A DNA stretch of 64,000 bases from Longispora albida DSM 44784 (GCF_000379825.1 NZ_KB903835.1:124599-188598), one strand, 5' to 3'. Positions 8,754-17,696 are shown, numbered from the stretch's first letter. Notes: generated by a model not told the origin, from the letters alone. Numbers and translations: made by a program.

Positions 8754-9116
8754 GTGAACACACTCATCGACCGGCACTTCGGCACCACAGAACAGGGTTA
8801 TCGGCTCACTCGCGTCGACCGGATCGGCGGGCACACCATCCGCGTCCGCGTCCACCGCGACAACCGGGCCTCGCAGTCACACGCCATCGCCGAGGTCCTC
8901 ACCCCGCAGCTGACCTGGACGGACCTGTGCTCGGACCTGCCGTCGGGATGGTTCGACGCCAGCCCCCACTACACCGCACCCGCCGACACCGCCCTGGACA
9001 CCATCGCCGCCGGCCTGCTCCGCCGGGCCGCTGCGATCCTCGGCGTTACGGCACCGGCGGCCAACCCGGCCGCCGGCCGCGTCCTCGGACGGCAGGCGGC
9101 CGGCCGTGGAGCGTGA
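8754..9116 (+). CDS. Hypothetical protein, paralogue of the gene at 33431
   Basis: A 120-residue protein starting at GTG 8754 after AAGGGAA. The central part (RIGGHTIRVRVHRD, then AIAEVLT, then a Trp-rich SGWFDAS) matches the order in the gene at 33431 (RIGGRCVRVTIHWS, ATAEILT, DDWW), so the two form an internal gene family. It overlaps the following gene, whose GTG lies before this stop. No known domain; probably a small soluble beta-sheet protein. Confidence 0.65.
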   Translation: MNTLIDRHFGTTEQGYRLTRVDRIGGHTIRVRVHRDNRASQSHAIAEVLTPQLTWTDLCSDLPSGWFDASPHYTAPADTALDTIAAGLLRRAAAILGVTAPAANPAAGRVLGRQAAGRGA

Positions 9117-9564
9117 CGTGCGCCGGGCCTACAGCGTGTCGATGACACTCACCGGCTCGCTCAACCCGCAGGAGACGACCAAGGCGCTGCGCATTGCGCT
9201 GGCGGCACTCGCCCGACACGACGTGGAGACGCTCACCGCCGGCTGCACATTCGACACCGCCGAGTCGTGCGACCTCACCATCGAGGTCGTCTGCTCGCTG
9301 ACGCTCGCCGGCCCGCTCAACCCGCAGAAGACCGCCAAGGCGCTGCGCATCGCTCTGGCGGCACTCGCCCGACACGACGTCACGACGCTCGACGTCGAAT
9401 GCACATTCGACACCGCGGAGTCGTGCGACCACACCATCGAGGTCGTCTGCGACACCGCCGGATGCCTGCGCCCACCAGGCCACTCCGGCACCTGCGGCCC
9501 GGTCCCGCACCAGCCGGGCCCGGCCGCGCCGGCCGACCCCGCTGCCGGAGGCGGCCATGCGTGA
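9106..9564 (+). CDS. Hypothetical protein with a 52-residue tandem duplication
   Basis: A 152-residue protein made mostly of two adjacent 52-residue units (bases 9139-9294 and 9295-9450). Each carries NPQ, then KALRIALAALARHDV, then CTFDTAESCD and TIEVVC. The repeats remain close at the DNA level, so the duplication is recent. Each unit has three cysteines, and more follow in the tail (CLRPPGHSGTC), which could bind metal. GTG 9106 overlaps the previous stop; GTG 9118 is an alternative start. Function unknown. Confidence 0.7.
   Translation: MERDVRRAYSVSMTLTGSLNPQETTKALRIALAALARHDVETLTAGCTFDTAESCDLTIEVVCSLTLAGPLNPQKTAKALRIALAALARHDVTTLDVECTFDTAESCDHTIEVVCDTAGCLRPPGHSGTCGPVPHQPGPAAPADPAAGGGHA
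9139..9450 (+). repeat. 156-bp in-frame tandem repeat
   Basis: Two adjacent 156-bp copies (9139-9294 and 9295-9450) inside one gene, with long identical stretches such as the bases encoding ALRIALAALARHDV. The length is a multiple of three and keeps the frame. Confidence 0.85.
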
Positions 9565-9826
9565 CCACGAACGCGTGCGAGCCGTGCACGACGCCCGCAC
9601 CGCGCTCGTCGTCGCCGTGCTCGCCGCGCTGGCGATCGAGCACGGCGACGACCGGCTCGACACCTGGGCCGACGACGTCGAGAAGAGCCAGGCGGCGGTG
9701 TACCTCGCCGCCGCCGAACTCACCTACGCCATCCAGGACGCGCCGACCATGCAGCCGCAGGGATGGCGCATCAGCGACGCGCACCGCCGTCTTCTGGCCG
9801 AGCGGTATCTGCGGAGCCGGCGGTGA
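9557..9826 (+). CDS. Small hypothetical protein, 89 residues
   Basis: A mainly helical, charged protein (ARTALVVAVLAALAIEHGDD, then AAVYLAAAELTYAI). ATG 9557 overlaps the end of the preceding gene and its stop overlaps the GTG of the next, so the three are translationally coupled. The segment near residues 16-27 is hydrophobic but short for a membrane anchor. No family recognised. Confidence 0.6.
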   Translation: MRDHERVRAVHDARTALVVAVLAALAIEHGDDRLDTWADDVEKSQAAVYLAAAELTYAIQDAPTMQPQGWRISDAHRRLLAERYLRSRR

Positions 9827-10038
9827 TCGGCCGTCGCCGTCTCCTGGCCGCCGCGGTCCTGGCCGCGTTCGGCCCCGTGACGACGCTGGGGATGAAGACC
9901 CTGACGAGCTGCTGCACGGCACCGCACGACCAGCCGCACACGTTCGAATGCCCGGTCGCGCTCGCGCGGACTTGCGACGACTGCCAGGCAGAGCCGGGCC
10001 ACGAGTGCAGCTACTCCTGCTCCTCCTACTGGATCTAG
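9823..10038 (+). CDS. Small Cys-rich protein with a possible signal sequence
   Basis: A 71-residue protein. GTG 9823 overlaps the previous stop (GTGA) and is preferred over a longer frame upstream. The N-terminus has Arg residues and a hydrophobic run (IGRRRLLAAAVLAAFGP), like a signal or anchor peptide. The remaining 45 residues have eight cysteines (TSCC, FEC, TCDDC, ECSYSC), suggesting metal binding or disulfides outside the membrane. It could be a small exported protein. Function unknown. Confidence 0.5.
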   Translation: MIGRRRLLAAAVLAAFGPVTTLGMKTLTSCCTAPHDQPHTFECPVALARTCDDCQAEPGHECSYSCSSYWI

Positions 10039-10178
10039 GGACCTCGCGCGCAACCGGCGACAGCCCGGCAACGCGGCTGAACAGCCCGCCGGCGGCCATC
10101 GCCGCGCCGTATCGACCACACGCCCGCAGCCACCTGGCTCGCGGGCTCTTCCATGCGACTCCTGAAAGGACACCACTC

Positions 10179-10598
10179 GTGGCACGAAAGCCCAAGCCGA
10201 CCCTCGACACCCTGATCCAGCGGATCAACTGGGAAGCGGGCACTCTCTTCGGCGACACCTACGGATACGACCCGAACCTGACCCGCGCGGCACTGACCAT
10301 CCTCAACACCACCGCCATGCACCTGCACGGAGCACTCCGGCACGCCAGCCCCGTCGTCGCGCCCAGCCTCGACGACGTCCGCACCCTGCTCACCTTCCAG
10401 TTCGCCGGGCTGCGGGAACTGCGCGCCGCCCACCACGGTCTCGCGCGGGGGCTGCGCGATCATCCCGCGTTCGCTGACGTGCCCGTCGAGGTCACCGACC
10501 AGATCGAAGCCGCCCTGGAGCAGGTCACCGCCGGCTTCGGCACGGCGCTTGCCGGCCTCGGCAACGCCGACGCCTTACTCGCCACGGTCACGTCGTGA
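10179..10598 (+). CDS. Helical hypothetical protein, 139 residues
   Basis: The protein starts at GTG 10179 with GAAAGGA upstream; the open frame extends much further upstream but that part is an Arg-rich shadow. The product is mostly amphipathic helices, with no Cys and no membrane segment. Its stop overlaps the GTG of the next gene. It may be a small helical bundle; no family recognised. Confidence 0.65.
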   Translation: MARKPKPTLDTLIQRINWEAGTLFGDTYGYDPNLTRAALTILNTTAMHLHGALRHASPVVAPSLDDVRTLLTFQFAGLRELRAAHHGLARGLRDHPAFADVPVEVTDQIEAALEQVTAGFGTALAGLGNADALLATVTS

Positions 10599-11029
10599 CC
10601 CGGCCCGTCACCCTGCCGGGCGAGGAGGCGGTGTTCACCGGCGCGTGGCTGGCCGGACCTGACCGGCGGTTCCGGATCGGCTTCACCGGCAGGCTCGTCG
10701 AGCCCTACCTGCTGGGCGCGGTGTTCGACGTCCAGCAGGCCGTCGCATCGGCGATGTGCGCCGAGCAGGAGCACCTGCGAAACCTGCGCAGGCAGGGCCT
10801 GCTCGACCACCAGGCACTCATGGCCGCAGCCGGGCACTCCTGGTCCGACCCGCAGGCCGCACGCCTGGTCTGGCACGGCCGGAACCTGCTGTACGCCACC
10901 GGCTGCGACCTGACCGACAGTCACGTGCTGCAGCACCTGGAGACCACCTCCGGCGGCCTCTACCGCATTGACCTGCCGTGGGCGTGGATCACCGCCGACC
11001 CGGCCGACTGCGCCCAGATCATCGCGTGA
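10595..11029 (+). CDS. Hypothetical protein, paralogue of the C-terminal half of the gene at 11934
   Basis: A 144-residue protein. Segments VFTGAWL, RIGFTGRLVEP, GAVFD and the ending IDLPWAW, DCAQII match VFAGEWL, AVGFTGSLVEQ, GAVFD and ELGWPWF, DCDQVI in the gene at 11934. The two therefore share a domain of about 140 residues, free-standing here and fused to another domain there. GTG 10595 overlaps the previous stop. Function unknown. Confidence 0.65.
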   Translation: MTRPVTLPGEEAVFTGAWLAGPDRRFRIGFTGRLVEPYLLGAVFDVQQAVASAMCAEQEHLRNLRRQGLLDHQALMAAAGHSWSDPQAARLVWHGRNLLYATGCDLTDSHVLQHLETTSGGLYRIDLPWAWITADPADCAQIIA

Positions 11030-11091
11030 CCCGCGCGATCCCGCCCGCCGGCGCCCGGCGGCGGGCAGACCTGCATATCGGAAGGAACCGC

Positions 11092-11475
11092 ATGTCCATC
11101 ACCCCACCTGAGCATGGCGTCGTCAGGCTGGTCGAGCCACTTGACCCGGTCATCGGTGTCGGCGGCAGCCGTGGCCGGCTGCGCATGGCGCTGCAGCTTG
11201 CCGGATTCACCGAGCGCCTCAATGAGTACCGGGAACCGTACTCCGCCCGCGGCGGGGTGTGGATCCGGCTGTCCGTCGAGGAAGACGACCTCGACGTGTT
11301 CCTCCACCCGCTGCAGCCCCACACCGGCCAGCCGTCGCCGATCTGCCGCTGGCGGGCGAGTTTCGGCCCCGGCTGCCCGGACGAGCTGATTATCGCCGCC
11401 GTCAACTTCGCCGCCAGCGAAGACCAGCGCCTGCTCGCCGAAGCCGAAGCACAGCAGAACCACCGCACCGCCTAG
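11092..11475 (+). CDS. Hypothetical protein, 127 residues
   Basis: ATG 11092 has GGAAGGA at ideal distance; the frame upstream is not used. The product is acidic, with alternating beta and helix segments (VWIRLSVEEDDLDVFLHP, ELIIAAVNFAASEDQ). No membrane segment or known motif. A hairpin follows the stop. Confidence 0.65.
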   Translation: MSITPPEHGVVRLVEPLDPVIGVGGSRGRLRMALQLAGFTERLNEYREPYSARGGVWIRLSVEEDDLDVFLHPLQPHTGQPSPICRWRASFGPGCPDELIIAAVNFAASEDQRLLAEAEAQQNHRTA

Positions 11476-11494
11476 CACCGCACCAGTTCACCGC

Positions 11495-11526
11495 GACGGG
11501 CCCGTCCCCTCGCGGGCGGGCCCGTC
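11495..11526 (+). terminator. Hairpin after the gene at 11092
   Basis: Inverted repeat of 10 bp (GACGGGCCCG at 11495-11504 with CGGGCCCGTC at 11517-11526), followed by the next ribosome binding site. The arm is itself nearly palindromic. Confidence 0.5.
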
Positions 11527-11547
11527 CCCCATCCTGGGAGACAACCC

Positions 11548-11937
11548 GTGACCTTGCACCACACCCTGCTGGCCCGGCTGTGCCGCGACGCCGGCTTCGA
11601 CATCGACCTGGACATGCGGGCGCTGGCGACCGCCTGCGGCATCGCGGAGATGACCGCGTTCCTGGACGCCGCTTACGCCCTCGCGTGCGCGCAGCTGCGC
11701 GCCGCATGGGCCAGCGACGCCGTGGACTGCCTTCACCACATCATCCGCGACATCGAACTCGGCGAACTCGACGTCGAAGGCGGTCACCTCGGCGCGTCCG
11801 TCGCCGCCCGCCAGACCGCCCATGAGCTCATCAAACGGCGAACAGCGGAGTTCCACGCCGCCTGCCTCAACCTGCAGCGCGACGGCGAAAAAGGCTTCCT
11901 CGTCCTGGCCGAGCCGACCCCGGCGGCCAGCCGATGA
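11548..11937 (+). CDS. Helical hypothetical protein, 129 residues
   Basis: GTG 11548 follows GGGAGACA. The product is rich in Ala, Leu, His and acidic residues and is predicted mainly helical (AYALACAQLRAAWASDAVD, AARQTAHELIKRRTAEF). Its stop overlaps the ATG of the gene at 11934. No known domain. Confidence 0.6.
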   Translation: MTLHHTLLARLCRDAGFDIDLDMRALATACGIAEMTAFLDAAYALACAQLRAAWASDAVDCLHHIIRDIELGELDVEGGHLGASVAARQTAHELIKRRTAEFHAACLNLQRDGEKGFLVLAEPTPAASR

Positions 11938-12743
11938 CCACGCCCGAATACGCCGTGCACCCCGGCAACATCTCCCGCCTGATCGCCCGGGCGGTCGCTG
12001 AAGCCCAGCCGGCAGGCCAGATCCGCCGCTTCGTCAACGACAGCACCGACCTGGCCAGCTCCGCCGGCCCGGGCACATCGGGCGTCGGCGGACGGGTTAT
12101 CACGGCACTCGGCTGGATCCTCAGCCTCGCCGTCGACGACCCAGCAGACCGCGCCCTGGTTCAGGCACTCAGCAGCGTGGGGCCGTTCCCGAAGTGGGAA
12201 CGGCTCGACGGGCTGCGCCTGGCAGACGGGCGCGAGCTGCTCGCACCGGACCCGGCCGTCTACGCCCGCCTGCAAGCCGCCTGCCTCACCCCGATCGGAG
12301 AGATCACCGCCCCTCGCCGGCGGCGGCCACCGCGCGGGCAGCAGGTCTTCGCCGGTGAATGGCTCCAAAGCTCCACCGGCCGCTACGCCGTCGGTTTCAC
12401 CGGCAGCCTGGTCGAGCAGCACGGCTACGGCGCGGTCTTCGACGCCGACCGCCGTGTCACCCACGCCATCTGCGCCGCCCAGGATGCCCTGCGCGCCGCA
12501 GACCGCCGGACCCATGCCGCAGACGGCCTGACCGGACACGAACTCGACAAGGCAGTCGACATCGGCTACCGGCGGCTGTGGGTCGACGGCGATGAGCTGC
12601 TGATCGCCCAGCCCGCCGAGCTGTTCGGCGAAGACAGCGTCCGCCGCATCCGCGCCCTGTCGCCTGGCGGCGCCTTCTGCATCGAACTCGGATGGCCCTG
12701 GTTCCCGGTGCGCGCCAGGGACTGCGACCAGGTCATCACCTGA
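11934..12743 (+). CDS. Two-domain hypothetical protein
   Basis: A 269-residue protein. The first 125 residues are helical and unrecognised. After a basic link (PRRRRPPRG) comes a domain shared with the 144-residue gene at 10595, from VFAGEWL to DCDQVIT. ATG 11934 overlaps the stop before it. The intervening genes and the shared domain suggest partial duplication followed by fusion. Function unknown. Confidence 0.65.
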   Translation: MTTPEYAVHPGNISRLIARAVAEAQPAGQIRRFVNDSTDLASSAGPGTSGVGGRVITALGWILSLAVDDPADRALVQALSSVGPFPKWERLDGLRLADGRELLAPDPAVYARLQAACLTPIGEITAPRRRRPPRGQQVFAGEWLQSSTGRYAVGFTGSLVEQHGYGAVFDADRRVTHAICAAQDALRAADRRTHAADGLTGHELDKAVDIGYRRLWVDGDELLIAQPAELFGEDSVRRIRALSPGGAFCIELGWPWFPVRARDCDQVIT

Positions 12744-12760
12744 CTCCGCGAAGCCGGAAC

Positions 12761-12793
12761 GACTTGAGATTCCGGCGAAGCGAAGCGTCACTC
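12761..12793 (+). promoter_or_regulatory. 33-bp intergenic element, copy 1
   Basis: GACTTGA at 12761-12767, then CCGGCGAAGCGA, in a frame of 33 bases shared with five other gaps. The last six bases (TCACTC) diverge from the TTGCAT seen in the best copies. It lies 29 bases before the ATG of the winged-helix gene. Confidence 0.5.
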
Positions 12794-12822
12794 AACCCCA
12801 CCCCAACAGGAGGCACCACAGC

Positions 12823-13527
<705 letters not shown>

Positions 13528-13556
13528 CTGCGGCACATCCCCTCATGTCATAGCCA

Positions 13557-13598
13557 GGAGCGGGCGCGTCGTGTTCTTCATGCCCGCGTGCCCGCTCC
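13557..13598 (+). terminator. Hairpin after the winged-helix gene
   Basis: GGAGCGGGC (13557-13565) pairs with GCCCGCTCC (13590-13598) across a 24-base loop, followed by CTTCTTCC. Confidence 0.45.
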
Positions 13599-13622
13599 GG
13601 CTTCTTCCGATGGAGCCATCCC

Positions 13623-14339
13623 ATGTCTCAACTTCTGACTGCCCTGGGTGGCGGCGCTCTCGGCGCTGCCACCGCACTCGCCCTGACCATCCCCGACATG
13701 TGGCGCCAGCGCCGCAGGCTTCGCGCCGCGCACAAGGAAGCCACCCATGACCCGCTCACCGGCGTCGCCAACCGCCTCGGTCTCGCCGAGGCGTTCGAGG
13801 AGGCGCAATCCGACGGCACCCCCTCGGTCGTGGTCCTCGACATCGACCGCTTCGGGACGATCAACAAGGTCCTCGGGCACGAGGCCGGCGACAAGCTCCT
13901 CGCCCAGGTCGCAGTACGGCTTGCGGCCCTGGGCCTGCCGGTTGTGAGCGTCGCGCGTCTCGGTGGGGACGAGTTCGTCCTGCTCGTCGACGCCCACATT
14001 AAGCAGCTTCCCGGCGGCGACCCCCTCGCGGGGCCGGTGTGGATCCGCACCAATGACGCCGACGGTGTCGCGGTCACGGCCGCACGCGACGCCTGGCGGG
14101 CGATCGCCGAATGGCCGTTCGCGCTCGACGACGGCCGCGAGGTGCCGATCACCGCGTCGTTCGGCGTCGCGGTCGCCCGCCCCGGCGACACCCTGCGCCA
14201 GCTCCTGCGCCGCGCCGATCTGGCGATGCTCGCCGCGAAGAACACCGGCGCGAGCGTGCGGCTGGCCCCGCCCACCGCCGAACCGGTCCTGGAGCGGCCC
14301 GCCGTCCGCGACCGCGACGCCCGCCACCAGCAGTCCTGA
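13623..14339 (+). CDS. GGDEF-domain protein (probable diguanylate cyclase)
   Basis: A 238-residue protein with a membrane-anchor-like segment (about residues 8-24) and a GGDEF domain from about residue 45 to 210. The active-site GGDEF (114-118) is intact, and the metal-binding DIDRFGTINK and DPLTGVANR segments are present. It should therefore make cyclic di-GMP from two GTP. No I-site Arg-x-x-Asp is seen before the active site, so product inhibition may be lacking, and there is no EAL domain. The start at ATG 13623 follows TGGAG. Carriage on a mobile element with a pilus locus suggests that it affects surface behaviour. Confidence 0.88.
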   Translation: MSQLLTALGGGALGAATALALTIPDMWRQRRRLRAAHKEATHDPLTGVANRLGLAEAFEEAQSDGTPSVVVLDIDRFGTINKVLGHEAGDKLLAQVAVRLAALGLPVVSVARLGGDEFVLLVDAHIKQLPGGDPLAGPVWIRTNDADGVAVTAARDAWRAIAEWPFALDDGREVPITASFGVAVARPGDTLRQLLRRADLAMLAAKNTGASVRLAPPTAEPVLERPAVRDRDARHQQS

Positions 14340-14402
14340 CTACCGGGACGCGGCATCCCGTCGCGATCCGGCCCGCATCACCAGTTCTGTGAAGGAGTAT
14401 CT

Positions 14403-14933
14403 GTGCACGAGATGACGACCGAGGCGATCGGCAACATGCTGACCGGCCTGCACCGCCAAGCGATCGGCTTCGGCCTCAAGCAGCCCCCCTCCCTGCACGT
14501 CATGTTCCAGTGGAACCTGCCGAAGACGCCCGGAGGCGGCTGGCGCAAGGAGGTCCGGGTACGCGATGTCGGCGGCCTCGGCGAGCGGTGGGCGACGCAC
14601 CCGCAGCGCGTCGCCGGCGTGCTCACCGACGTGCGGGAGGAGTTGCGGGCCGCCGGCCCGCCGCCCGGACTGCCGAGGGACGCCCGTGTGATCGCGTGGG
14701 CGTTGCTGTCCACCGACATCGCCGTCAACACCGAGCACGGCGGCGAGCACGTGGCGGTGCACTGCGCCGACGCCGTCGACGTCGACGGCAAGGTGTACAA
14801 GATCCGCACCGCCGACCGGGCCCTGCGGCACGGGGAACTCGACATCACCACACACCCCGAACCCGGCCTCGACCACTTCGTCGGGCACGAACAGCTCTCC
14901 GCCCTGTTCGATCTGGGCCGCCGCTGGAGGTAG
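14403..14933 (+). CDS. Hypothetical protein, 176 residues
   Basis: GTG 14403 has GAAGGAG upstream. The product is soluble, with alternating strands and helices (VMFQWNLPKTP, RVIAWALLSTDIAVN, VHCADAVDVDG). The central part has the look of a small alpha/beta sensor, but no family is recognised. It stands alone between hairpins. Confidence 0.65.
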   Translation: MHEMTTEAIGNMLTGLHRQAIGFGLKQPPSLHVMFQWNLPKTPGGGWRKEVRVRDVGGLGERWATHPQRVAGVLTDVREELRAAGPPPGLPRDARVIAWALLSTDIAVNTEHGGEHVAVHCADAVDVDGKVYKIRTADRALRHGELDITTHPEPGLDHFVGHEQLSALFDLGRRWR

Positions 14934-15112
14934 CGCCCGACCCACCCACACAACTCGCCGGGCGGGGCCAGCCTCGTCGGCCTCGCCCGGTCCCAGCACC
15001 TCGACGACCAAGCCCCGTCCCGCAGGCAGGGGTGGCCTACCTGGGCACTCACGCCCTTCCTCGACCGGCGACGACCGGTGATGACCCTGGAGACAGACCA
15101 CCGCAGCACCCC

Positions 15113-15138
15113 GCAGGGCCGGCATCCGCCGGCCCTGC
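15113..15138 (+). terminator. Terminator with T-rich tail
   Basis: Perfect 11-bp stem (15113-15123, 15128-15138, loop ATCC), followed by TTTCGTTT. It ends the transcript of the gene at 14403 and lies just before the ribosome binding site of the next gene. Confidence 0.65.
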
Positions 15139-15166
15139 TTTCGTTTGCCTACCAGGAGAAACACTC

Positions 15167-15610
15167 GTGTCTGCTGCCATGTACTTCGCCCAGTACAACG
15201 ACATCGTCACCCTCAAGCCGGCCTACGACACGCGCCGGCAGTTCACCGGCGTGCTGTTCCGCGTCGAGGCGCTGACCAAGGGCAAGCTGCCCGTCATCGT
15301 CGCCGCCGCCGACGGCCGAACCCTCAAGGTCCACGACGACATGCTCGAGCCCTACACCGCGCCCGACCGCGACGAGCAGGCCGCGCGGTTCCCCGACAAC
15401 GGGCTGCTGCCGGCCGGCACGATCCTGCGGTTCGAGCAGGGCACCGGCACCTCGGGCCCTGAGGTGCTGTGGTGCGTCCTGGACCGCGCCGCCTCCGGCA
15501 TGTACTCCATCGCCCCGCTCGGCGGCGGCGGTCTCGGACGGCGCGGCTACCTGCGCCACCAGCTCACCCCCATCAGCCTCGCTGCCGCAGCGGCACACCT
15601 CGCCGCCTGA
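15167..15610 (+). CDS. Hypothetical protein, 147 residues
   Basis: GTG 15167 has AGGAGAA upstream; a longer open frame upstream is an Arg-rich shadow. The product is beta-rich (NDIVTLKPAYDTR, VIVAAADGRTLKVHDD, GTILRFEQGTG), with no Cys-rich motif or membrane segment. It could be a small barrel such as a nucleic-acid-binding fold, which is a guess from the strand pattern alone. Confidence 0.65.
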   Translation: MSAAMYFAQYNDIVTLKPAYDTRRQFTGVLFRVEALTKGKLPVIVAAADGRTLKVHDDMLEPYTAPDRDEQAARFPDNGLLPAGTILRFEQGTGTSGPEVLWCVLDRAASGMYSIAPLGGGGLGRRGYLRHQLTPISLAAAAAHLAA

Positions 15611-15630
15611 CTAGATGACCACCCACCGCG

Positions 15631-15660
15631 CGGCAGGCCGGGCACACGCCCGGCCTGCCG
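15631..15660 (+). terminator. Hairpin after the gene at 15167
   Basis: Perfect 13-bp inverted repeat (15631-15643, 15648-15660) with loop ACAC, placed between the stop and the next ribosome binding site. Confidence 0.55.
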
Positions 15661-15683
15661 GCGTTTCCACGAGAGAGATCACC

Positions 15684-16046
15684 ATGACGAACACCCACGC
15701 CTCCGATGACGAGGAGACCTGCGTCCACGACCAGCAGCACACCCGCCTGCGGGCCACGATCCGCGCGCAGCTGGCCCACGCCGTGGCCACAGAGGCCCTC
15801 GACATCGACGTCGCCGACGAGATGCTCGGCCACCTCGACATGGCGCCCCTCAACCGGATCTGCACCGTCCGCCTGGACCTGCCGATCACGATGGAGATCA
15901 GCAGCACCGACGCGCAAGAGGCCCGACACGAGGCACTCCTGGCGGTGGGCGGCGCCCTCAACGACGTGGAGGGCCTCGACGTGCGCTGGGACCGTGTAGG
16001 CGAAGGCGACGCCACCGCCGGGCCTGTCGACACCGACAACCCCTGA
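15684..16046 (+). CDS. Small acidic hypothetical protein, 120 residues
   Basis: ATG 15684 follows GAGAGA. The product is acidic, with a helical first half (RLRATIRAQLAHAVATEAL) and beta strands after residue 55 (CTVRLDLPITMEIS). No known motif. It is followed by the best copy of the 33-bp intergenic element. Confidence 0.65.
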   Translation: MTNTHASDDEETCVHDQQHTRLRATIRAQLAHAVATEALDIDVADEMLGHLDMAPLNRICTVRLDLPITMEISSTDAQEARHEALLAVGGALNDVEGLDVRWDRVGEGDATAGPVDTDNP

Positions 16047-16062
16047 CCGCACAAGCCCCCTC

Positions 16063-16095
16063 GACTTGATCTTCGGGTCGAAGTCGAGCTTGCAT
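16063..16095 (+). promoter_or_regulatory. 33-bp intergenic element, copy 2 (best match)
   Basis: GACTTGA, a 20-base spacer, then TTGCAT at 16090-16095. The flanks form an 8-bp inverted repeat (CTCGACTT at 16060-16067 and AAGTCGAG at 16081-16088). It lies 88 bases before GTG 16184. Confidence 0.6.
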
Positions 16096-16183
16096 CCCAG
16101 CCGCCACACCACACCGCGCCCACCCGGCGCGGCCTTTGCCATGCCCTCAGCCAGGGCGAATGTTCAAGGAGGACCACACAGTC

Positions 16184-16990
16184 GTGTACCAGTATCCGTG
16201 CCCCACCTGCCGGGCACCCGTCACCCTCGGGGCACCCGCGCCGGACCGGCTCGTCGTGCGCCTGCCGCGCGCGGCGCTGCCAGCCGATCCCGCCAGCATC
16301 ACGCTCGCGACGGTGATCAACGCCGTCATCGACCACACCCGCGGCCTCGACGTCCCGCACGCCGTCAGCCTCGCCGACGCCTGCTACACCCCCGGCCCGG
16401 CGGCCTTCGTTCTGCCGCCCGACAGCGCCGTCCTCGACGCGGGGTTCGCCGCAGCCGACCGGGTCGACGTCGAACGGTTCACCGCGGTCGTCGCCGGTAC
16501 CGAGCCCGCGCTGCCGCTGATCGCCTACCTGGCGGCAGGTCGCCGCCACGGCTACCACACCGGCACAGCGGAGATCAGCGAGGCGGTGGCCCGCTACGCC
16601 GGCCAGCCGCGCATCCGCGCGCTCGTGGCCGACGGCTGCCCCCATCACGATGCCGAACCGGCGTTCCCGCTCGCCGGTGTCGACCTCGACGCCCTGCAAG
16701 CGGGCCCCGAGCACTGGCGGGCGTTCCAGATCGGCTACGGCCGTTTCGGGGACATCACCGTCACCGGCACGCGGCAGGTCTCACGGCCTGTCCTGCCGGG
16801 CGACCGGTCCGGCTGGCTGCTGGCGGCCTACCACCGGCACTTCGACGACGCCCGCTGGCTCCTCGACGGCGATCTCGAGCCGACGATCGCGCTGGCGTTC
16901 ACCGCAGCGCCCAGCGCACCCACCCGCTTCACCTGGCCCGCACCCAGCAGGGCCGCCACTCCTGCAACCCCACACCGATCGGAGCAGTGA
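16184..16990 (+). CDS. Hypothetical protein with an N-terminal CPTC knuckle
   Basis: A 268-residue protein starting at GTG 16184 with AAGGAGG upstream. The N-terminus has CPTC, half of a zinc knuckle; a second pair of metal ligands is not obvious, although CPHH occurs near residue 154. The rest is alpha/beta without a known motif. The GQPRIRAL and DLDALQAGP segments weakly resemble the gene at 7340. Its stop overlaps the next ATG by one base. Confidence 0.65.
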   Translation: MYQYPCPTCRAPVTLGAPAPDRLVVRLPRAALPADPASITLATVINAVIDHTRGLDVPHAVSLADACYTPGPAAFVLPPDSAVLDAGFAAADRVDVERFTAVVAGTEPALPLIAYLAAGRRHGYHTGTAEISEAVARYAGQPRIRALVADGCPHHDAEPAFPLAGVDLDALQAGPEHWRAFQIGYGRFGDITVTGTRQVSRPVLPGDRSGWLLAAYHRHFDDARWLLDGDLEPTIALAFTAAPSAPTRFTWPAPSRAATPATPHRSEQ

Positions 16991-17685
16991 TGTCTGACCA
17001 CGAGACGACCAGCGATGGCGGCGACGCCTTCATCGACATGCTGGTGCGCTGGCCGGTGCCGGTACTGCGCGTCGTGCTGCGCACCGCCGCCATCAAGTGG
17101 GGCCTGCCGGTCACGCCCGTCATCCAGCACGGTGAGCGAGTCTGGCAGCTCGACCCCACCGACAGCCGCGTCGGCTGGATCGAACCCGCCAGCTGGCACC
17201 TGCATCCCATGCCGTCCGTACGGCTCCGCGAGGACGGGCCCCTGATCCCGGTGTGGCCCGCATCGGAGCTGGCGGCTGCGTGTGAGCTGATGTGCGACAG
17301 CACCATCGACCCGCCGCCACCAGCCCCGGAACCCGTCGGCGGCTCGCACCTGATCGCCGCAGGCTCAGCACTACGCGACCAGCACGTCCTGCTCGCCCAG
17401 CACGACCTGGAGCAAGCCACCACCTCCGAGGCCGCCAGCCTCCTGTCCGTGCTCACCGTCTGCCTGCACCACCAGCAGCGGATCGTCGAACGCCTGCGCG
17501 TCGCACTGGCCACTGCTGACGCGGCCCGCCATACCATCAACCAGCGGCAGATGCCGTTGGCTGCGGCCCTGCGGCACGCAGCCGCCCAGCTCGGCCCCGC
17601 GCAGAAGGCGTACGCCGAACTGCAGGACCTGCTCGCCGAAGCCCACAGACCCGTTATCGGAGTCTGCCGCAGCACACCCCGCTAA
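16990..17685 (+). CDS. Hypothetical protein, 231 residues
   Basis: ATG 16990 overlaps the previous stop and has GGAG upstream; the long frame before it is a shadow. The first 110 residues are mixed alpha/beta. After a Pro-rich link (PPPPAPEP) follows a long helical part of about 120 residues (LHHQQRIVERLRVALATAD) that may form a coiled coil. No domain recognised. A 16-bp hairpin ends the transcript. Confidence 0.65.
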   Translation: MSDHETTSDGGDAFIDMLVRWPVPVLRVVLRTAAIKWGLPVTPVIQHGERVWQLDPTDSRVGWIEPASWHLHPMPSVRLREDGPLIPVWPASELAAACELMCDSTIDPPPPAPEPVGGSHLIAAGSALRDQHVLLAQHDLEQATTSEAASLLSVLTVCLHHQQRIVERLRVALATADAARHTINQRQMPLAAALRHAAAQLGPAQKAYAELQDLLAEAHRPVIGVCRSTPR

Positions 17686-17696
17686 CCCTCCTCTCG

